The notes under the pieces: generated by a model
The model's input: the letters and a program-made list of their open reading frames with translations, nothing else
The model's database searches: none
Told to the model about the DNA's origin: nothing
Shown here: positions 54,814 through 64,000 of the stretch, piece after piece
How the letters are laid out: each line of letters begins with the position of its first letter
Position numbering within the stretch: position 1 is the first letter of the stretch
Made by a program: the position numbers and the translations under genes
Source: Vallitalea guaymasensis
Lineage (GTDB): Bacteria; Bacillota; Clostridia; Lachnospirales; Vallitaleaceae
Length of the DNA stretch: 64,000 nt
Assembly (NCBI RefSeq): GCF_018141425.1
Contig: NZ_CP058561.1
Location: 2,170,001 to 2,234,000 of the forward strand
Direction: 5' to 3'

Positions 54814-56409
54814 TTAAACAATCTCAACATTCAAATTAACTTTTGCTACAATTTCCCCATAATCGTTTTCTACTTTTTCCTCTTTAACAGCGGAAGCACC
54901 ACCACTTAACATCTTATATTCATCTGCATCTATTATCTTAAGATCAAATTGTTTATTACCTATAGACTGCAACGCATCATTTATTTTACTCATGATCTCA
55001 TCTTGGGATAAGTACTTCTTACCTACATCATCTTTACAAACAATATATAATAGTCCGTCATCCATATATGTAGGTTTTGCATCACGAATCAATGCTTTTC
55101 CAATACCACTAAAATGTCCTACGAATTTATCCCAGTTTTTAATTGCCTTCTTAATATCTTCTGGAACAGCCTTGGATAGAGGTTTCATCTTAGGCACATT
55201 CTTTTCCTCTGGTCCCTTGGAAGTTACTGTACTCTGTGTCTGTACAATCTGTACACCTTTTTCCATTTTCTCTTCCAGATCCTTGATACGTTCTAATAAG
55301 CCCATTGCCGAATTATCCATAGAAGGTTGACATAACTTCATTAGTTCAACTTCCAATAGAATTCTTTTTCTAGATGAATATTTAATCTTCACTTCTAGTT
55401 CAGAGAATACTTTTATATAGTATATCAACTCATCCTCTGTAATTCTATCTGCCTGAACCTTAATTTCATCTATATTCTCCTTGGACATATCCAATATCTG
55501 CATACCGTCTTTTACCGATTTCAAGACTAATATGTTTCTCAAGTGATTAATCAAATCCATAATGAACTGATTAATATCTCTTCCCTGCATTATTACGGAT
55601 TCAGTCAATTCCATGCATTTCTTGGCATCTTTGGTTTTTACCGCATCTATCATGTTTATGAAAATGCTTGTATCAACTGCTCCAAGAACTTCTAATACTT
55701 TTTCTATGGTTATTTCCTGTCCTAGATAGAAAGCTATACATTGATCAAGTATACTCAGTGCATCACGCATGGAACCATCTGCTACCTTTGCTATATATCT
55801 GATTGCTTTTTCCTCTATATCAATATGTTCTTCATTCATATAGAAATTAAGTGTATCTGATATTGTCTGTATGGATATTCTCTTGAAATCATATCTTTGA
55901 CACCTTGATAGAATTGTTGCAGGTATCTTGTGAGGTTCTGTTGTTGCGAGTATGAATATAACATGCTCTGGAGGTTCTTCCAGTGTCTTTAAAAGCGCAT
56001 TGAATGCCCCAGTTGAAAGCATATGGACCTCATCAATGATATATACTTTGTATTTACCTTCTGTAGGTGTATATTTTACTTCTTCTCTGATCTCTCTAAT
56101 ATTATCTACACCATTATTAGAAGCCGCATCTATTTCAATAATATTCATACTTCGATTCTCATTGATGGTTCTACAAACTGAACATTCATTACAAGGGCTT
56201 CCCTCTACAGGTGTCTCACAATTGACAGCCTTCGCAAATATTTTAGCAGTAGAAGTCTTACCAGTACCCCTTGTACCACAAAATAAATAGGCATGTGCTA
56301 TCCTATTTGCCATTATCTGATTGCTCAATGTCTTAACTATATGTTCTTGTCCCATCACGCCCTCAAAACCTTTTGGACGCCATTTCCTATAAAGAGCCGT
56401 ATATGACAT
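54814..56409 (-). CDS. dnaX: DNA polymerase III gamma/tau subunit
   Basis: Clamp-loader ATPase, 531 residues. Walker A GTRGTGKTS (45-53), zinc module CNECSVC region, Walker B VYIIDEVHML, sensor 1 ATTEPHKIPATILSRCQ, and a C-terminal tau-type extension (AVPEDIKKAIKNWDKFVGHF) that contacts the polymerase. GAAGGAAG precedes the ATG. A promoter lies about 80 bases upstream. Confidence 0.97.
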   Translation of the reverse strand: MSYTALYRKWRPKGFEGVMGQEHIVKTLSNQIMANRIAHAYLFCGTRGTGKTSTAKIFAKAVNCETPVEGSPCNECSVCRTINENRSMNIIEIDAASNNGVDNIREIREEVKYTPTEGKYKVYIIDEVHMLSTGAFNALLKTLEEPPEHVIFILATTEPHKIPATILSRCQRYDFKRISIQTISDTLNFYMNEEHIDIEEKAIRYIAKVADGSMRDALSILDQCIAFYLGQEITIEKVLEVLGAVDTSIFINMIDAVKTKDAKKCMELTESVIMQGRDINQFIMDLINHLRNILVLKSVKDGMQILDMSKENIDEIKVQADRITEDELIYYIKVFSELEVKIKYSSRKRILLEVELMKLCQPSMDNSAMGLLERIKDLEEKMEKGVQIVQTQSTVTSKGPEEKNVPKMKPLSKAVPEDIKKAIKNWDKFVGHFSGIGKALIRDAKPTYMDDGLLYIVCKDDVGKKYLSQDEIMSKINDALQSIGNKQFDLKIIDADEYKMLSGGASAVKEEKVENDYGEIVAKVNLNVEIV

Positions 56410-56485
56410 GCTTACACTTCCTTCTATACATCTAAGAGATTATTTCTCATCAATACTTTTTTAACAACCTGCACACTTATATTAA

Positions 56486-56513
56486 ATTATATCACAAAAA
56501 ACACACTTGTTAA
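56486..56513 (-). promoter_or_regulatory. dnaX promoter
   Basis: On the minus strand: TTAACA (56513-56508), 16-base spacer, TATAAT (56491-56486) preceded by TGA as an extended -10. Confidence 0.7.
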
Positions 56514-56580
56514 ACAAATACACAATTTAGGATTCTCTAAATTTTATAGAACATAATAAAATATTCAGTAGTTGCATTAA

Positions 56581-56835
56581 CAGAAGAAAAAGTTTTTTGT
56601 GATCTATATTGAAGATTGCTTCGTGCAAAAGAGTATATGTATATGTGGAGTAGTGAGGCAGGACGCCGAACCCAGCATTTAATCTGACAGCCCTACTGGA
56701 CTGTCAGAAATAATAATGGACTCGATGTCCTTTATTATTTATTGAGCTCAGGACGAGCAAGTAGCTGGCGTAACATATACATATACTCTTTTGCAAATAC
56801 CACGTCAGAACAAAACACTTTTTCCGACTTACTTG
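56581..56835 (+). repeat. Structured palindromic repeat, copy 2 (candidate RNA)
   Basis: Second copy of the element at 49315-49568, same orientation. Inner arm 56625-56646 pairs perfectly over 22 bp with 56773-56794; outer arm 56586-56600 pairs with 56810-56824 with one mismatch. The core is almost base-for-base that of copy 1, with hairpins GGC-AGGAC-GCC and GCTC-AGGAC-GAGC. It sits between dnaX and the SRP RNA gene. Pair T49364:A49521 of copy 1 is G56631:C56788 here, and A49327:T49550 is T56593:A56817. Confidence 0.85.
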
Positions 56836-56856
56836 TACTACAATTTTTTAATATTC

Positions 56857-56889
56857 AAAAAAGGCTACTAATAATTACTAGTCAGCCTC
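56857..56889 (-). terminator. Terminator of the SRP RNA
   Basis: On the minus strand AGGCT-g-ACTAGTAA pairs with TTATTAGTAGCCT (one G-U pair, one bulge) and ends in six T. Confidence 0.85.
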
Positions 56890-56907
56890 ATAAATTACAT
56901 AATTAAA

Positions 56908-57169
56908 CCGTGCACCGCACATCGACAAATATTCATAAGCGTTACCTCTATAGTTAGCTCAAATCAGGCAACCTTACGGCACACAGGAGGTTCTACTTAG
57001 TGCTGCTTCCTTCCAGACCTGACACGGTTCATAGATTCCTGTTGCGTAAGACCCAATCATCATCGCCACTTTTAAAGGGCAGCCTTACAAAATAAATGCC
57101 TCCGATTGGCAACACCCCTGCTATAGCGGATTGCAGGTATAGGGCACCGCTAACTCCCCGGCTGCACGG
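56908..57169 (-). ncRNA. ffs: Signal recognition particle RNA (long, Alu-containing type)
   Basis: About 262 bases. The conserved helix 8 reads GTCAGGTCTGGAAGGAAGCA, with the GGAA tetraloop and the symmetric AGGAAG side that bind Ffh. The 5' part has the GCCGGGGAGTTAGCGGTGCC Alu-domain sequence of Firmicutes SRP RNAs. The ends CCGTGCA (57169-57163) and TGCACGG (56914-56908) close the molecule. It directs nascent membrane and secreted proteins to FtsY. Location upstream of dnaX and near tadA is common in Clostridia. Confidence 0.95.
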
Positions 57170-57356
57170 AAACTTTATATTATTCATACTAAAATCCTAT
57201 AAGACCCTAATATGATAATTCACTTTTATAATATAAGTATAAACTAATAGGTTAATATTATACTTTATATTGTATCGAATAGTATATATGTTTTTTGCTC
57301 ATATGTCAACTGGAATATTATATAATTCATCAAATTTTAATCTTATGTTTGGTCCA

Positions 57357-58940
57357 TTACTTGTTGTTGATAAAAAGTTGACGTATTACACTCAATAGAT
57401 TATCAACTTGTTTAACATGCTTATAGACTTCTATCTTTGCCTTTAAACCCTTGACATCTGCTTGAGATTTAGTTGCATAATTAACATCTAATTTATCTAA
57501 TAACTTATTAAGTGATTTTAATCTAGTAGTAAAATCATCATAATTTTTGTGTTTTTCATCAGTCCATCCTAATTCAGATAAAGCTGACAATCTTGGAAAT
57601 GTCAAATAGTCTATTCTATCAAGATCCTTGACATATTCTGTCCATAAAGGCGCTTCTACTCCTAATATATTTTTTTCTTTATCCTTTTGTATACCCGCAG
57701 AAACAAGTTTATACTCATAGGTTTTCTTTAAAGGAGTAAGACCATATGGATAATCCAGATAAACATGATGAACATCAGACATAATAACTTTTCTGTTCTC
57801 ATTAATAGCCTTTACAGTATTCTTATGATTATCTCCATCCAACCAATGTTGCACAACTACTGATTCATCAAGATTACCTGATTTCAATGCATCGTTCCAT
57901 GTTATAGCTCTTTTATTTCTCTCCTTAAGAAACTTAGCTATCCTATTAGTAAAATAGCCTTGTAACTCTTCTTCATTCTTAAGTTTTTCTTCATTTATTT
58001 TGTTTTGACAATGAGGACATTCTATCCATTGTTCCTTTGGAACCTCATCTCCACCGATATGTATTAGTTCTCCTGGGAATAACCCTATTATTTCTCCTAG
58101 AACATCAAATATGAATTCATAAGTACTTTCCTTACCTGCACAAGCAATATCTTTTATAACACCAAATTTAGTACCTACCTCTAATTGTTTGCCACTGCAA
58201 CTTAATTCTGGATAGGATGCTAAAACAGCCAAGAAATGACCTGGCATATCAAATTCTGGTATGATAGTTATATATCTTTCATTGGCATAATCTACAATTT
58301 CTTTTATATCACTAGCTGTATAATAACCTCCATGAGGCGTATTATCTGACTTACCACCTATTATAGTCTCTTTTCTCTTAGAACCAATCTCCGTTAACTT
58401 CTTATATTTTTCTATCTCCACTCTAAAACCTTGGTCTTCTGTCAAATGCCAATGGAATATATTCAGTTTATGGAGAGCTGCTAGGTCAATCATTCGCTTA
58501 ACAACTTTTTTATCAAAAAAGTGTCTGCACACGTCAAGCATGTAACCCCTATATTCATACCTTGGTTTATCTTCAATCTCTACACATGGCAACTCATTAG
58601 GATAATCATTAATTATCTGCCTAAGAGTCTGTATCCCATAGAACATACCCTGAAGAGTCATAGCTTCCATCTGTATTCTACTATGAGCGATACTAAGCTT
58701 ATAACCTTCCTTACCTAGATTCTCCAGAGCATTATTAAGACTTAATCTTATTACATTATTCTCTACTGGTTCATTTATAACCTGTAACTCCAGATTACTT
58801 GCTTCATTTAAATATTGTTTTAAAAATCTTATAACAGGTTTGATCTCATCTTCAAAGCATATCTTGGTAGACTTGTTAAGGTTGAATACCCCATCTTTTA
58901 AAATAATATGATTAGGTTTTGGTATAATATTAATACTCAT
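57357..58940 (-). CDS. GH20 beta-N-acetylhexosaminidase
   Basis: A 527-residue hydrolase releasing terminal GlcNAc/GalNAc. The N-terminal GH20b-like domain is followed by the TIM barrel with YRGYMLDVCRHFFDKKVVKR, HWHLTEDQGFRVEI, IIPEFDMPGHFLAVL and the catalytic D298-E299 in HIGGDEVP. No signal peptide, so it should act in the cytosol on imported oligosaccharides. C-terminal 80 residues are helical. The start ATG follows GAAGGA. No sugar transporter is adjacent; a HutC-type regulator elsewhere in the window might link to amino sugars, but that is speculation. Confidence 0.94.
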   Translation of the reverse strand: MSINIIPKPNHIILKDGVFNLNKSTKICFEDEIKPVIRFLKQYLNEASNLELQVINEPVENNVIRLSLNNALENLGKEGYKLSIAHSRIQMEAMTLQGMFYGIQTLRQIINDYPNELPCVEIEDKPRYEYRGYMLDVCRHFFDKKVVKRMIDLAALHKLNIFHWHLTEDQGFRVEIEKYKKLTEIGSKRKETIIGGKSDNTPHGGYYTASDIKEIVDYANERYITIIPEFDMPGHFLAVLASYPELSCSGKQLEVGTKFGVIKDIACAGKESTYEFIFDVLGEIIGLFPGELIHIGGDEVPKEQWIECPHCQNKINEEKLKNEEELQGYFTNRIAKFLKERNKRAITWNDALKSGNLDESVVVQHWLDGDNHKNTVKAINENRKVIMSDVHHVYLDYPYGLTPLKKTYEYKLVSAGIQKDKEKNILGVEAPLWTEYVKDLDRIDYLTFPRLSALSELGWTDEKHKNYDDFTTRLKSLNKLLDKLDVNYATKSQADVKGLKAKIEVYKHVKQVDNLLSVIRQLFINNK

Positions 58941-59014
58941 TTCTAATTCCTTCTTTCTATATTATTATAAATTCGGGTCTGTCCTTAAGATGTATTAAGT
59001 AGTCCTATAAAAAA

Positions 59015-59482
59015 TTATTTGTTCTTCTCTCTAAGTTCCCTAAAAAAATCTTTTAATAACTTACTACTTTTCTCTTCCAGTACTTCTCTAGTTACATGGA
59101 CTTGATGATTGAATCTTTCCTCTTCCAATAAATTTATTATTGACCCTGCGCATCCAGCTTTTTTGTTATTGGCTGCTAATACAACTCTTGGTATCCTAGC
59201 TTGTACTATAGCTCCAGCACACATAGGACAAGGCTCCAATGTTATATACATTGTGCAATCATCCAGTCTCCAATCTCCTACTACCTTGGAAGCTTCATTT
59301 ATAGCTAATATCTCTGCATGAGCCAGAGTATTTTTATCCGTGTTTCTTCTATTAAAAGCTTTTGCTATTATTTCATCATTTTTAACTATTATTGCACCTA
59401 TAGGAACTTCATCTATATCAAATGCCTTTTTGGCTTGTTCAAGTGCTTCATTCATATATTCTATGTCTTTATTATTTTGCAC
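59015..59482 (-). CDS. tadA: tRNA adenosine(34) deaminase
   Basis: Converts A34 to inosine in tRNA-Arg(ACG). A 155-residue zinc deaminase with H55-A-E57 in LAHAEILAI and P84-C85-P-M-C88 in LEPCPMCAGAI. It starts at GTG 59482 after AGGTGA; an ATG at 59455 would cut the first helix short. Near the SRP RNA and dnaX, a typical neighbourhood. Confidence 0.94.
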   Translation of the reverse strand: MQNNKDIEYMNEALEQAKKAFDIDEVPIGAIIVKNDEIIAKAFNRRNTDKNTLAHAEILAINEASKVVGDWRLDDCTMYITLEPCPMCAGAIVQARIPRVVLAANNKKAGCAGSIINLLEEERFNHQVHVTREVLEEKSSKLLKDFFRELREKNK

Positions 59483-59651
59483 ACTCTCACCTACATTTCT
59501 TCTGCCTGATTTATTGAAACATTTTCTTGCATTTTCCCTTAGATAATGCTACCATTATTATAAAATAACAGTGCGATTAAAACAATAATATAATTTAACA
59601 TTTTATTATAATATTTTAACATAAAATAAGGTTAATTCTAGGGAGGTTATT

Positions 59652-60077
59652 ATGTCTACTTCATTCAATACGGTTAAAAAAGGTTACGACCCTAAAGAAG
59701 TACAAGAATACATACAACTATTAGAAAAAGAATTAGCAACTTACAAAGATAAGGAAGAATTTATTTCAAGAGCTCTAGTTGAAGCACAAGTTTCTGCCAA
59801 AAATGTAGTTGAACAAGCTAAGGACCAAGCAATACAGATTGAAGAGGATGCAAAACACAAACTTGAACACATTAAAGAAAAGATTGAAAAGTCAAAGGAA
59901 AAGATTTATCAATTCGAAGAGGAATATGCAAACTTTACTAAGAGATTTGAAGCCTCCTTTAATGAAAATGAACTTAATAAATTACTTACAAGTTTAGATT
60001 CCATATATACATCTTTGGAAGTAAGTCAATCTGGAAATGAAGAACCTAATGAAGATGTAATTGACTCTGCAGTTTAA
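59652..60077 (+). CDS. DivIVA-domain protein
   Basis: A 141-residue coiled-coil protein. The N-terminus FNTVKKGYDPKEVQEYIQLL matches the DivIVA/GpsB membrane-binding and polar-recruitment domain, followed by a long coiled coil (IEEDAKHKLEHIKEKIEKSK). Shorter than classic DivIVA, so it could be a GpsB- or SepIVA-like variant. GGGAGGT precedes the ATG. It lies 21 bases before the radical SAM gene and may share its transcript. Confidence 0.85.
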   Translation: MSTSFNTVKKGYDPKEVQEYIQLLEKELATYKDKEEFISRALVEAQVSAKNVVEQAKDQAIQIEEDAKHKLEHIKEKIEKSKEKIYQFEEEYANFTKRFEASFNENELNKLLTSLDSIYTSLEVSQSGNEEPNEDVIDSAV

Positions 60078-60098
60078 TTAAAGATTAGGAGTTTATAT

Positions 60099-60791
60099 AT
60101 GAATATAAAAGGGTTTACAAAAACAACTCTATTAGATTATCCTGGTCATATTGCATCCACTATATTTACTGGTGGATGTAATTTTAATTGTCCCTATTGT
60201 CATAATGGGGATTTAGTTACTGCTCATAAGGACATGGATAATATTACTGAGAAGCGTATACTTGCTCATATCAAAAAACGTTGTGGTATAATTAACTACA
60301 TATGCATAAGTGGCGGAGAGCCAACATTACAACCGGATTTAATTAGTTTTCTACAGAAAATCAAAGAATATCCAATAAAAATAAAGCTTGATACCAATGG
60401 AACCAATCCTAGTTTAATCAAATCAGCTTACGAAAAGGATTTAATAGATTACATAGCCATGGATATAAAAAATAGTAAGGACAAATATGCTCTTACAGTT
60501 GATAGAAAAATCAACATTAATGATATTGAAGAATCTGTAGATTATATAAAAACCTGTGGTATAGATTATGAATTTCGAACCACTGTCATAAAAGAATTCC
60601 ATACTACCCACGATATAGTTAGTATTGGTGAATGGTTGAATGGTAGTAAGAGATTTTTTATTCAACAGTATGTTGAAAGTGATAAACAAATAAAACAAGG
60701 TTTTCATGCTCATAGTCATGAAACATTAATGAATTTCAAAAATCATGTTGAACCTTATTTTGAATCAGTATCTATTCGAGGAGTTGATTAG
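60099..60791 (+). CDS. Anaerobic ribonucleotide reductase-activating-type radical SAM protein
   Basis: A 230-residue radical SAM protein of the NrdG2 type: TLLDYPGHIASTIFTGGCNF, cluster motif C27-x3-C31-x2-C34 (CNFNCPYC), then ICISGGEPTLQPDL. It likely activates a glycyl-radical enzyme, usually the class III ribonucleotide reductase, whose gene is not in the window. The AraC gene begins at the very next base after its stop, a sign of translational coupling. Confidence 0.88.
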   Translation: MNIKGFTKTTLLDYPGHIASTIFTGGCNFNCPYCHNGDLVTAHKDMDNITEKRILAHIKKRCGIINYICISGGEPTLQPDLISFLQKIKEYPIKIKLDTNGTNPSLIKSAYEKDLIDYIAMDIKNSKDKYALTVDRKININDIEESVDYIKTCGIDYEFRTTVIKEFHTTHDIVSIGEWLNGSKRFFIQQYVESDKQIKQGFHAHSHETLMNFKNHVEPYFESVSIRGVD

Positions 60792-61652
60792 ATGGTTAGT
60801 AATTCTGGTTATTCTGAGAATAATCAAGAACCTTTAGGTTACATATCTGATGATCAATTTTTCATTGTCAACAGTTGTGGTAATGACAAGTTTTATAATA
60901 CTAGTTTTTGGCAGAGAAGATTTAGCGGAAGAAAAGATTATTATCTAATCTATGTTAAAAAAGGTGTTCTATCATGTAATATCAATCGTACTCCATATAA
61001 GATTAATAAAGGTGAAGTAATTATTATAGATCCTGACATATCCCATGAAATATATTATTCGGATAAAGTATATCACGAAGTCTTTTGGGTTAATTTTACT
61101 GGCTATGGAGTTACTGATGTATTACAGCAACTAAATCTAATTTGCGAAAAAATCTATTATGTTGAAGATTGTCCAGTTATTGATAACCTATTTATGAATA
61201 TAATAAAAGAACTTCAAATAAAAAGCAAATCATATATCATAATATGTAGTGGATACCTTGTTGAATTGTTAACATCTATCTCTAGATGTAAAAAGAATTG
61301 TCATGGCAATACCCATGCCAGTGAATCTGAATTACATAAAATCATGAATTATCTGAATGAGAGTTACCACCATCAACATACAATAGAAGAACTGGCGAAT
61401 AAGTGTAATCTATCTCCCTATTATTTTATACGAAAATTCAAAAAAGTGTCTGGTTATTCACCACAAAAATATTTATTACGAATACGTATGGAAAATGCAA
61501 AGAAAATGCTTGTAGAATCGAATCTTAATATTGGGGATATCGGAACCATGGTTGGATTCAAGAATGCATTATATTTCAGCAAAGCTTTCAAGGAATTTGT
61601 TGGAATAAGTCCTTCTCAATTCAGGAAGATATTACAGGATACAGAAGAATAA
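60792..61652 (+). CDS. AraC-family transcriptional regulator
   Basis: A 286-residue regulator with an N-terminal cupin-like effector domain (YYLIYVKKGVLSCNINRTPY, IIDPDISHEIYYSD) and two C-terminal helix-turn-helix motifs (TIEELANKCNLSPYYFIRKF and IGDIGTMVGFKNALYFSKAF, ending VGISPSQFRK). Sugar sensing is usual for this layout. ATG follows directly on the stop of the radical SAM gene; GAGGAG lies inside that gene's end. Confidence 0.92.
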   Translation: MVSNSGYSENNQEPLGYISDDQFFIVNSCGNDKFYNTSFWQRRFSGRKDYYLIYVKKGVLSCNINRTPYKINKGEVIIIDPDISHEIYYSDKVYHEVFWVNFTGYGVTDVLQQLNLICEKIYYVEDCPVIDNLFMNIIKELQIKSKSYIIICSGYLVELLTSISRCKKNCHGNTHASESELHKIMNYLNESYHHQHTIEELANKCNLSPYYFIRKFKKVSGYSPQKYLLRIRMENAKKMLVESNLNIGDIGTMVGFKNALYFSKAFKEFVGISPSQFRKILQDTEE

Positions 61653-61688
61653 AGAAGGGGGCTGTAGAATTAAACAGCCCCCCTTCTT
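61652..61688. terminator. Strong bidirectional terminator
   Basis: AAGAAGGGGGCTGT pairs with ACAGCCCCCCTTCTT (one extra C) across an 8-base loop, between the convergent AraC and GNAT genes. Confidence 0.9.
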
Positions 61689-61719
61689 TATCTTTACAGA
61701 ATTCATATTCAGTAATTTT

Positions 61720-62793
61720 CTATACTTTATCAATACATGACATCCACCAATTAATAGGCTCCAACCTTATATCCCCATCTTTTCTATCAAAGAAATCAAA
61801 TGCAAATATTTTCTCAAGCAATTGCCTTTTATCATTTTCTTCGTAATTAGCAATATCTATGTTTTGCTTATCACATTGTTCTTTTATCATAGGATATAAT
61901 TTGTCCCATAATTTTTCAGGATTAATTATATTCATCTGGTCGCAGTGATTGATTGATAGATTACTAGCCAACCTATTAAGACAGCTTAGAACTTCACTAT
62001 TTTCATAAGGATGTAAAACTGTAATCTGTTTTAACTCATTATCTAGCATATGCTTCATCAATAAGCTCTCTATATGTTCACTATCACCTTGTATCTCCAA
62101 TATACATTTAGGATTTTCTTTTTCATATATCATATAACCTTTGCTACTATCATCATTACAGCATTTGATAGCAATATTGGATCTTTCCAGATTTATCTCC
62201 CAATTATCTGTAGACCTTGATGCTCTGTTTTCATAGTTATCATATAATGAGCTTAACATAGGTATATCTTGGATAGTAGCTAAATGGATATCTTTCTCTG
62301 TATCATCAACCAATTTAACTAACTGTCTGTACTCTATTTCAAACTTACATGTTCTACCACTATAATCCCATCCATAATTCTTGTAACGAAGTCTGTCACC
62401 AATCAACCATGAGATATCATAACCTTCATCATACATCATCTTTATTGTTTCTTTTAACATAAAAGACATTAATCCTTTGTTCCTGTAATCTTTCAATATG
62501 CATACAGTTCCAATCCCACCAACAGTTAGATTTACTTTACTTCCTTGGTATGCAGTTTCTAACTCTAGAGGGTATATTCCTATACAGCCTACTATCTTGT
62601 TGTCTATCTTAAGAATTCTATTATTAGCAATCTCCCTACTGGTAGCATGTTCTACCTCTGGAAAAATATGAGGAAGATGTTTAACAAACCAATTATCCTC
62701 TTCTTTCATAAATGCCTCATTAATAACCAATAACAATTCTTCATAGTCCTTAGGTGTACACTTTTCAAAGCTTTTATCTAAATTATTGTTCAT
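61720..62793 (-). CDS. GNAT-family N-acetyltransferase (Eis-like layout)
   Basis: A 357-residue protein with an N-terminal GNAT domain (LTVGGIGTVCILKDYRNKGL is the acetyl-CoA-binding strand and loop) and a second, degenerate GNAT half plus a C-terminal domain, as in Eis-like enhanced acetyltransferases. The substrate is unknown. Its ATG overlaps the stop of the upstream helicase gene by 4 bases (ATGA) and follows AGGAGGG. Confidence 0.85.
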   Translation of the reverse strand: MNNNLDKSFEKCTPKDYEELLLVINEAFMKEEDNWFVKHLPHIFPEVEHATSREIANNRILKIDNKIVGCIGIYPLELETAYQGSKVNLTVGGIGTVCILKDYRNKGLMSFMLKETIKMMYDEGYDISWLIGDRLRYKNYGWDYSGRTCKFEIEYRQLVKLVDDTEKDIHLATIQDIPMLSSLYDNYENRASRSTDNWEINLERSNIAIKCCNDDSSKGYMIYEKENPKCILEIQGDSEHIESLLMKHMLDNELKQITVLHPYENSEVLSCLNRLASNLSINHCDQMNIINPEKLWDKLYPMIKEQCDKQNIDIANYEENDKRQLLEKIFAFDFFDRKDGDIRLEPINWWMSCIDKV

Positions 62794-64000
62794 CCATTAA
62801 CCCTCCTGGTATTATCATTTTTCTTGTCTATTCCCACTATTTTATATTCAAAATCTTGATACACGAATCTTTCCTCTATTCCCCTCTGTAATAGATCTTT
62901 GCTGAAATCGTTCATGGTGTTTTTATTATATGGGTTGGACTCAATATCTATTTCAAATACTTCCTTGGACATATTATCTTGTACATATACTCTGTCTCCA
63001 AACCATACTGTCTGATCTGGATGGAAGTCTCCTTGCAATTCAACATTTTCTTCTTTTTGTTCATCATTTTCAACTATAACTTGTTCACTATCATTATCTT
63101 TCATTTCACCTTTGATGAATTCAATTCTATCAATGACATCATTGACAACCTTCTCAGAATCCTTCCACCAATCTAAGCTCCATATCCTATATAGATTCCA
63201 ACCTCTTGATTCTAAGAATCTCTTTCTATGGATATCACGTTCTCTTGTAGAAGGCTGGTTATAATAAGAATAACCGTCACATTCAATTCCAAGTAAATAT
63301 CTAGAACTATCTTTGTCATATACTGCCAAGTCGATTTTATAATCTGAGACTCCTACGTTTTTCTCTACAAGATAGCCTTTGTCTTTTAATCTGACATATA
63401 ACTTGGATGCGATATCATCCATATCATCTGCTTTTTTATCCCTGTCTTTTGTGTATACCAACTCTCTTAGGACATTTTCTGCTTCAGCATTTTCTTTGGA
63501 GGACACTTCTCTAGCATACTGAAGATAGTTTTTAAATAATTTTGCTCCGATATTCTTTGTTCCTTCTACTTTCAATTCTTCTGGTTCAATAGAAGTTATC
63601 ACATATATTTTTTCCTTAGCACGGCTAATAGCAACGTTAAGTCTATTCTCTCCCCCATCTTGTGATAGAGCACCGAAATTCACAGATACTCTGTCAGATT
63701 CATTAGGAGCATAACCTATTGAGAATATGACTATATCTCTTTCATCCCCTTGGACATTTTCAATATTTTTAACGAATATACTTACATCTTCATTTCCGTT
63801 TTTACGATTCTTTTCATGGTTATATAGCTTCTTGAATTCTTTGTCATAGTTTCCTCTGGTATCCAATAAATCACTGATTAGATCTTTTTGGGTTACGTTG
63901 AATGTTATAATCCCTATAGTCTCATTATTTTTTCTTGTTTTCAATATTGAATCTACCAAGTCCACTACTTTACTTGCTTCTGCATTATTTTTCCTCTCTA
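62790..64000 (-). CDS. Large SF1 helicase, C-terminal part with MTES-like nuclease domain (partial)
   Basis: The reading frame runs off the window edge (ERKNNAEASKVVDLVDS before the first GTG), so only the last 403 codons are present. Helicase motifs V-VI appear as VQGDERDIVIFSIGYA and LNVAISRAKEKIYVIT, typical of UvrD/AAA_12-type SF1 enzymes. A C-terminal restriction-endonuclease-like domain follows (KIDLAVYDKDSSRYLLGIEC, then RERDIHRKRFLESRGWNLYR), of the kind joined to DUF4011-type helicases. Role in DNA repair or defence is not settled. The GNAT gene is coupled downstream. Confidence 0.88.
   Translation of the reverse strand, partial: ERKNNAEASKVVDLVDSILKTRKNNETIGIITFNVTQKDLISDLLDTRGNYDKEFKKLYNHEKNRKNGNEDVSIFVKNIENVQGDERDIVIFSIGYAPNESDRVSVNFGALSQDGGENRLNVAISRAKEKIYVITSIEPEELKVEGTKNIGAKLFKNYLQYAREVSSKENAEAENVLRELVYTKDRDKKADDMDDIASKLYVRLKDKGYLVEKNVGVSDYKIDLAVYDKDSSRYLLGIECDGYSYYNQPSTRERDIHRKRFLESRGWNLYRIWSLDWWKDSEKVVNDVIDRIEFIKGEMKDNDSEQVIVENDEQKEENVELQGDFHPDQTVWFGDRVYVQDNMSKEVFEIDIESNPYNKNTMNDFSKDLLQRGIEERFVYQDFEYKIVGIDKKNDNTRRVNG

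Noticed and set aside
62790-63965. Helicase fragment as a complete 391-residue gene starting at GTG 63965
   Set aside because: The frame stays open to the window edge, and helicase motifs I-III are missing, so the gene is truncated by the window.

Overview
The window reads as chromosome of a low-GC, anaerobic, flagellated member of the Clostridia. Support comes from the long clostridial-type SRP RNA, pyruvate:ferredoxin oxidoreductase plus pyruvate formate-lyase, a 56-residue 2[4Fe-4S] ferredoxin, a flagellin with a sigma-D promoter, S-layer-homology proteins and a cytosolic Spo0-type histidine kinase. A Vallitalea- or Lachnospirales-like organism is my guess; I could not test it. I saw no CRISPR array, tRNA, rRNA, transposase or prophage.

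Layout. 1-2.6 kb: galactose genes (start of galE, galK) and a LacI-family regulator, with a nested palindrome (1313-1507) between them. 2.7-8.4 kb: two small secreted Ig-like proteins, murG, a HIT hydrolase, a histidine kinase and an SH3b-CAP secreted protein. 8.5-11.5 kb: a flavodoxin-SCP2 fusion, an unknown protein and a rhomboid protease. 11.6-14.7 kb: porCDAB operon. 14.9-23.2 kb: a ten-gene Tad/Flp-like pilus or secretion operon headed by a Ser/Thr kinase fused to a MinD-like domain and ending in two tiny pilin-like genes and two minor pseudopilin-like genes. 23.7-32.2 kb: surface proteins, namely an SLH-anchored thioredoxin, its paralog whose thioredoxin domain has decayed into a pseudogene fragment, and a 1751-residue secreted protein with a cysteine cluster. 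32.3-40.5 kb: purA behind a PurBox-like site, mecA, a DUF1858 protein, a HutC-type regulator divergent from pflB-pflA with a matching operator in the pflB promoter, a ferredoxin and a MerR-type regulator. 40.6-46.7 kb: fliS, flagellin and a FliK-like protein. 46.9-52.1 kb: a LysM protein with hendecad repeats and two BlaI-type operators in front of it, a BlaR1-like M56 protease and BlaI. 52.3-59.5 kb: recR, ybaB, cobT, dnaX, SRP RNA, a GH20 hexosaminidase and the tRNA deaminase tadA. 59.6-64 kb: a DivIVA-like protein, an NrdG-like radical SAM activase coupled to an AraC regulator, a GNAT acetyltransferase and the 3' part of a large SF1 helicase with a C-terminal nuclease-like domain.

The most unusual signal is a pair of about 255-bp repeats (49315-49568 and 56581-56835) in the same orientation. 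Each is a long imperfect palindrome enclosing a nearly invariant core with several small hairpins. Two arm base pairs have changed on both strands between the copies, which indicates that the fold is maintained. Two of the core hairpins present the same AGGAC loop, and the same pentamer sits in a hairpin just upstream of the flagellin start. I could not match the element to any known RNA family. Second in interest are the kinase-MinD protein heading a Tad-like operon without recognisable prepilin signals, and the surface thioredoxin cluster.
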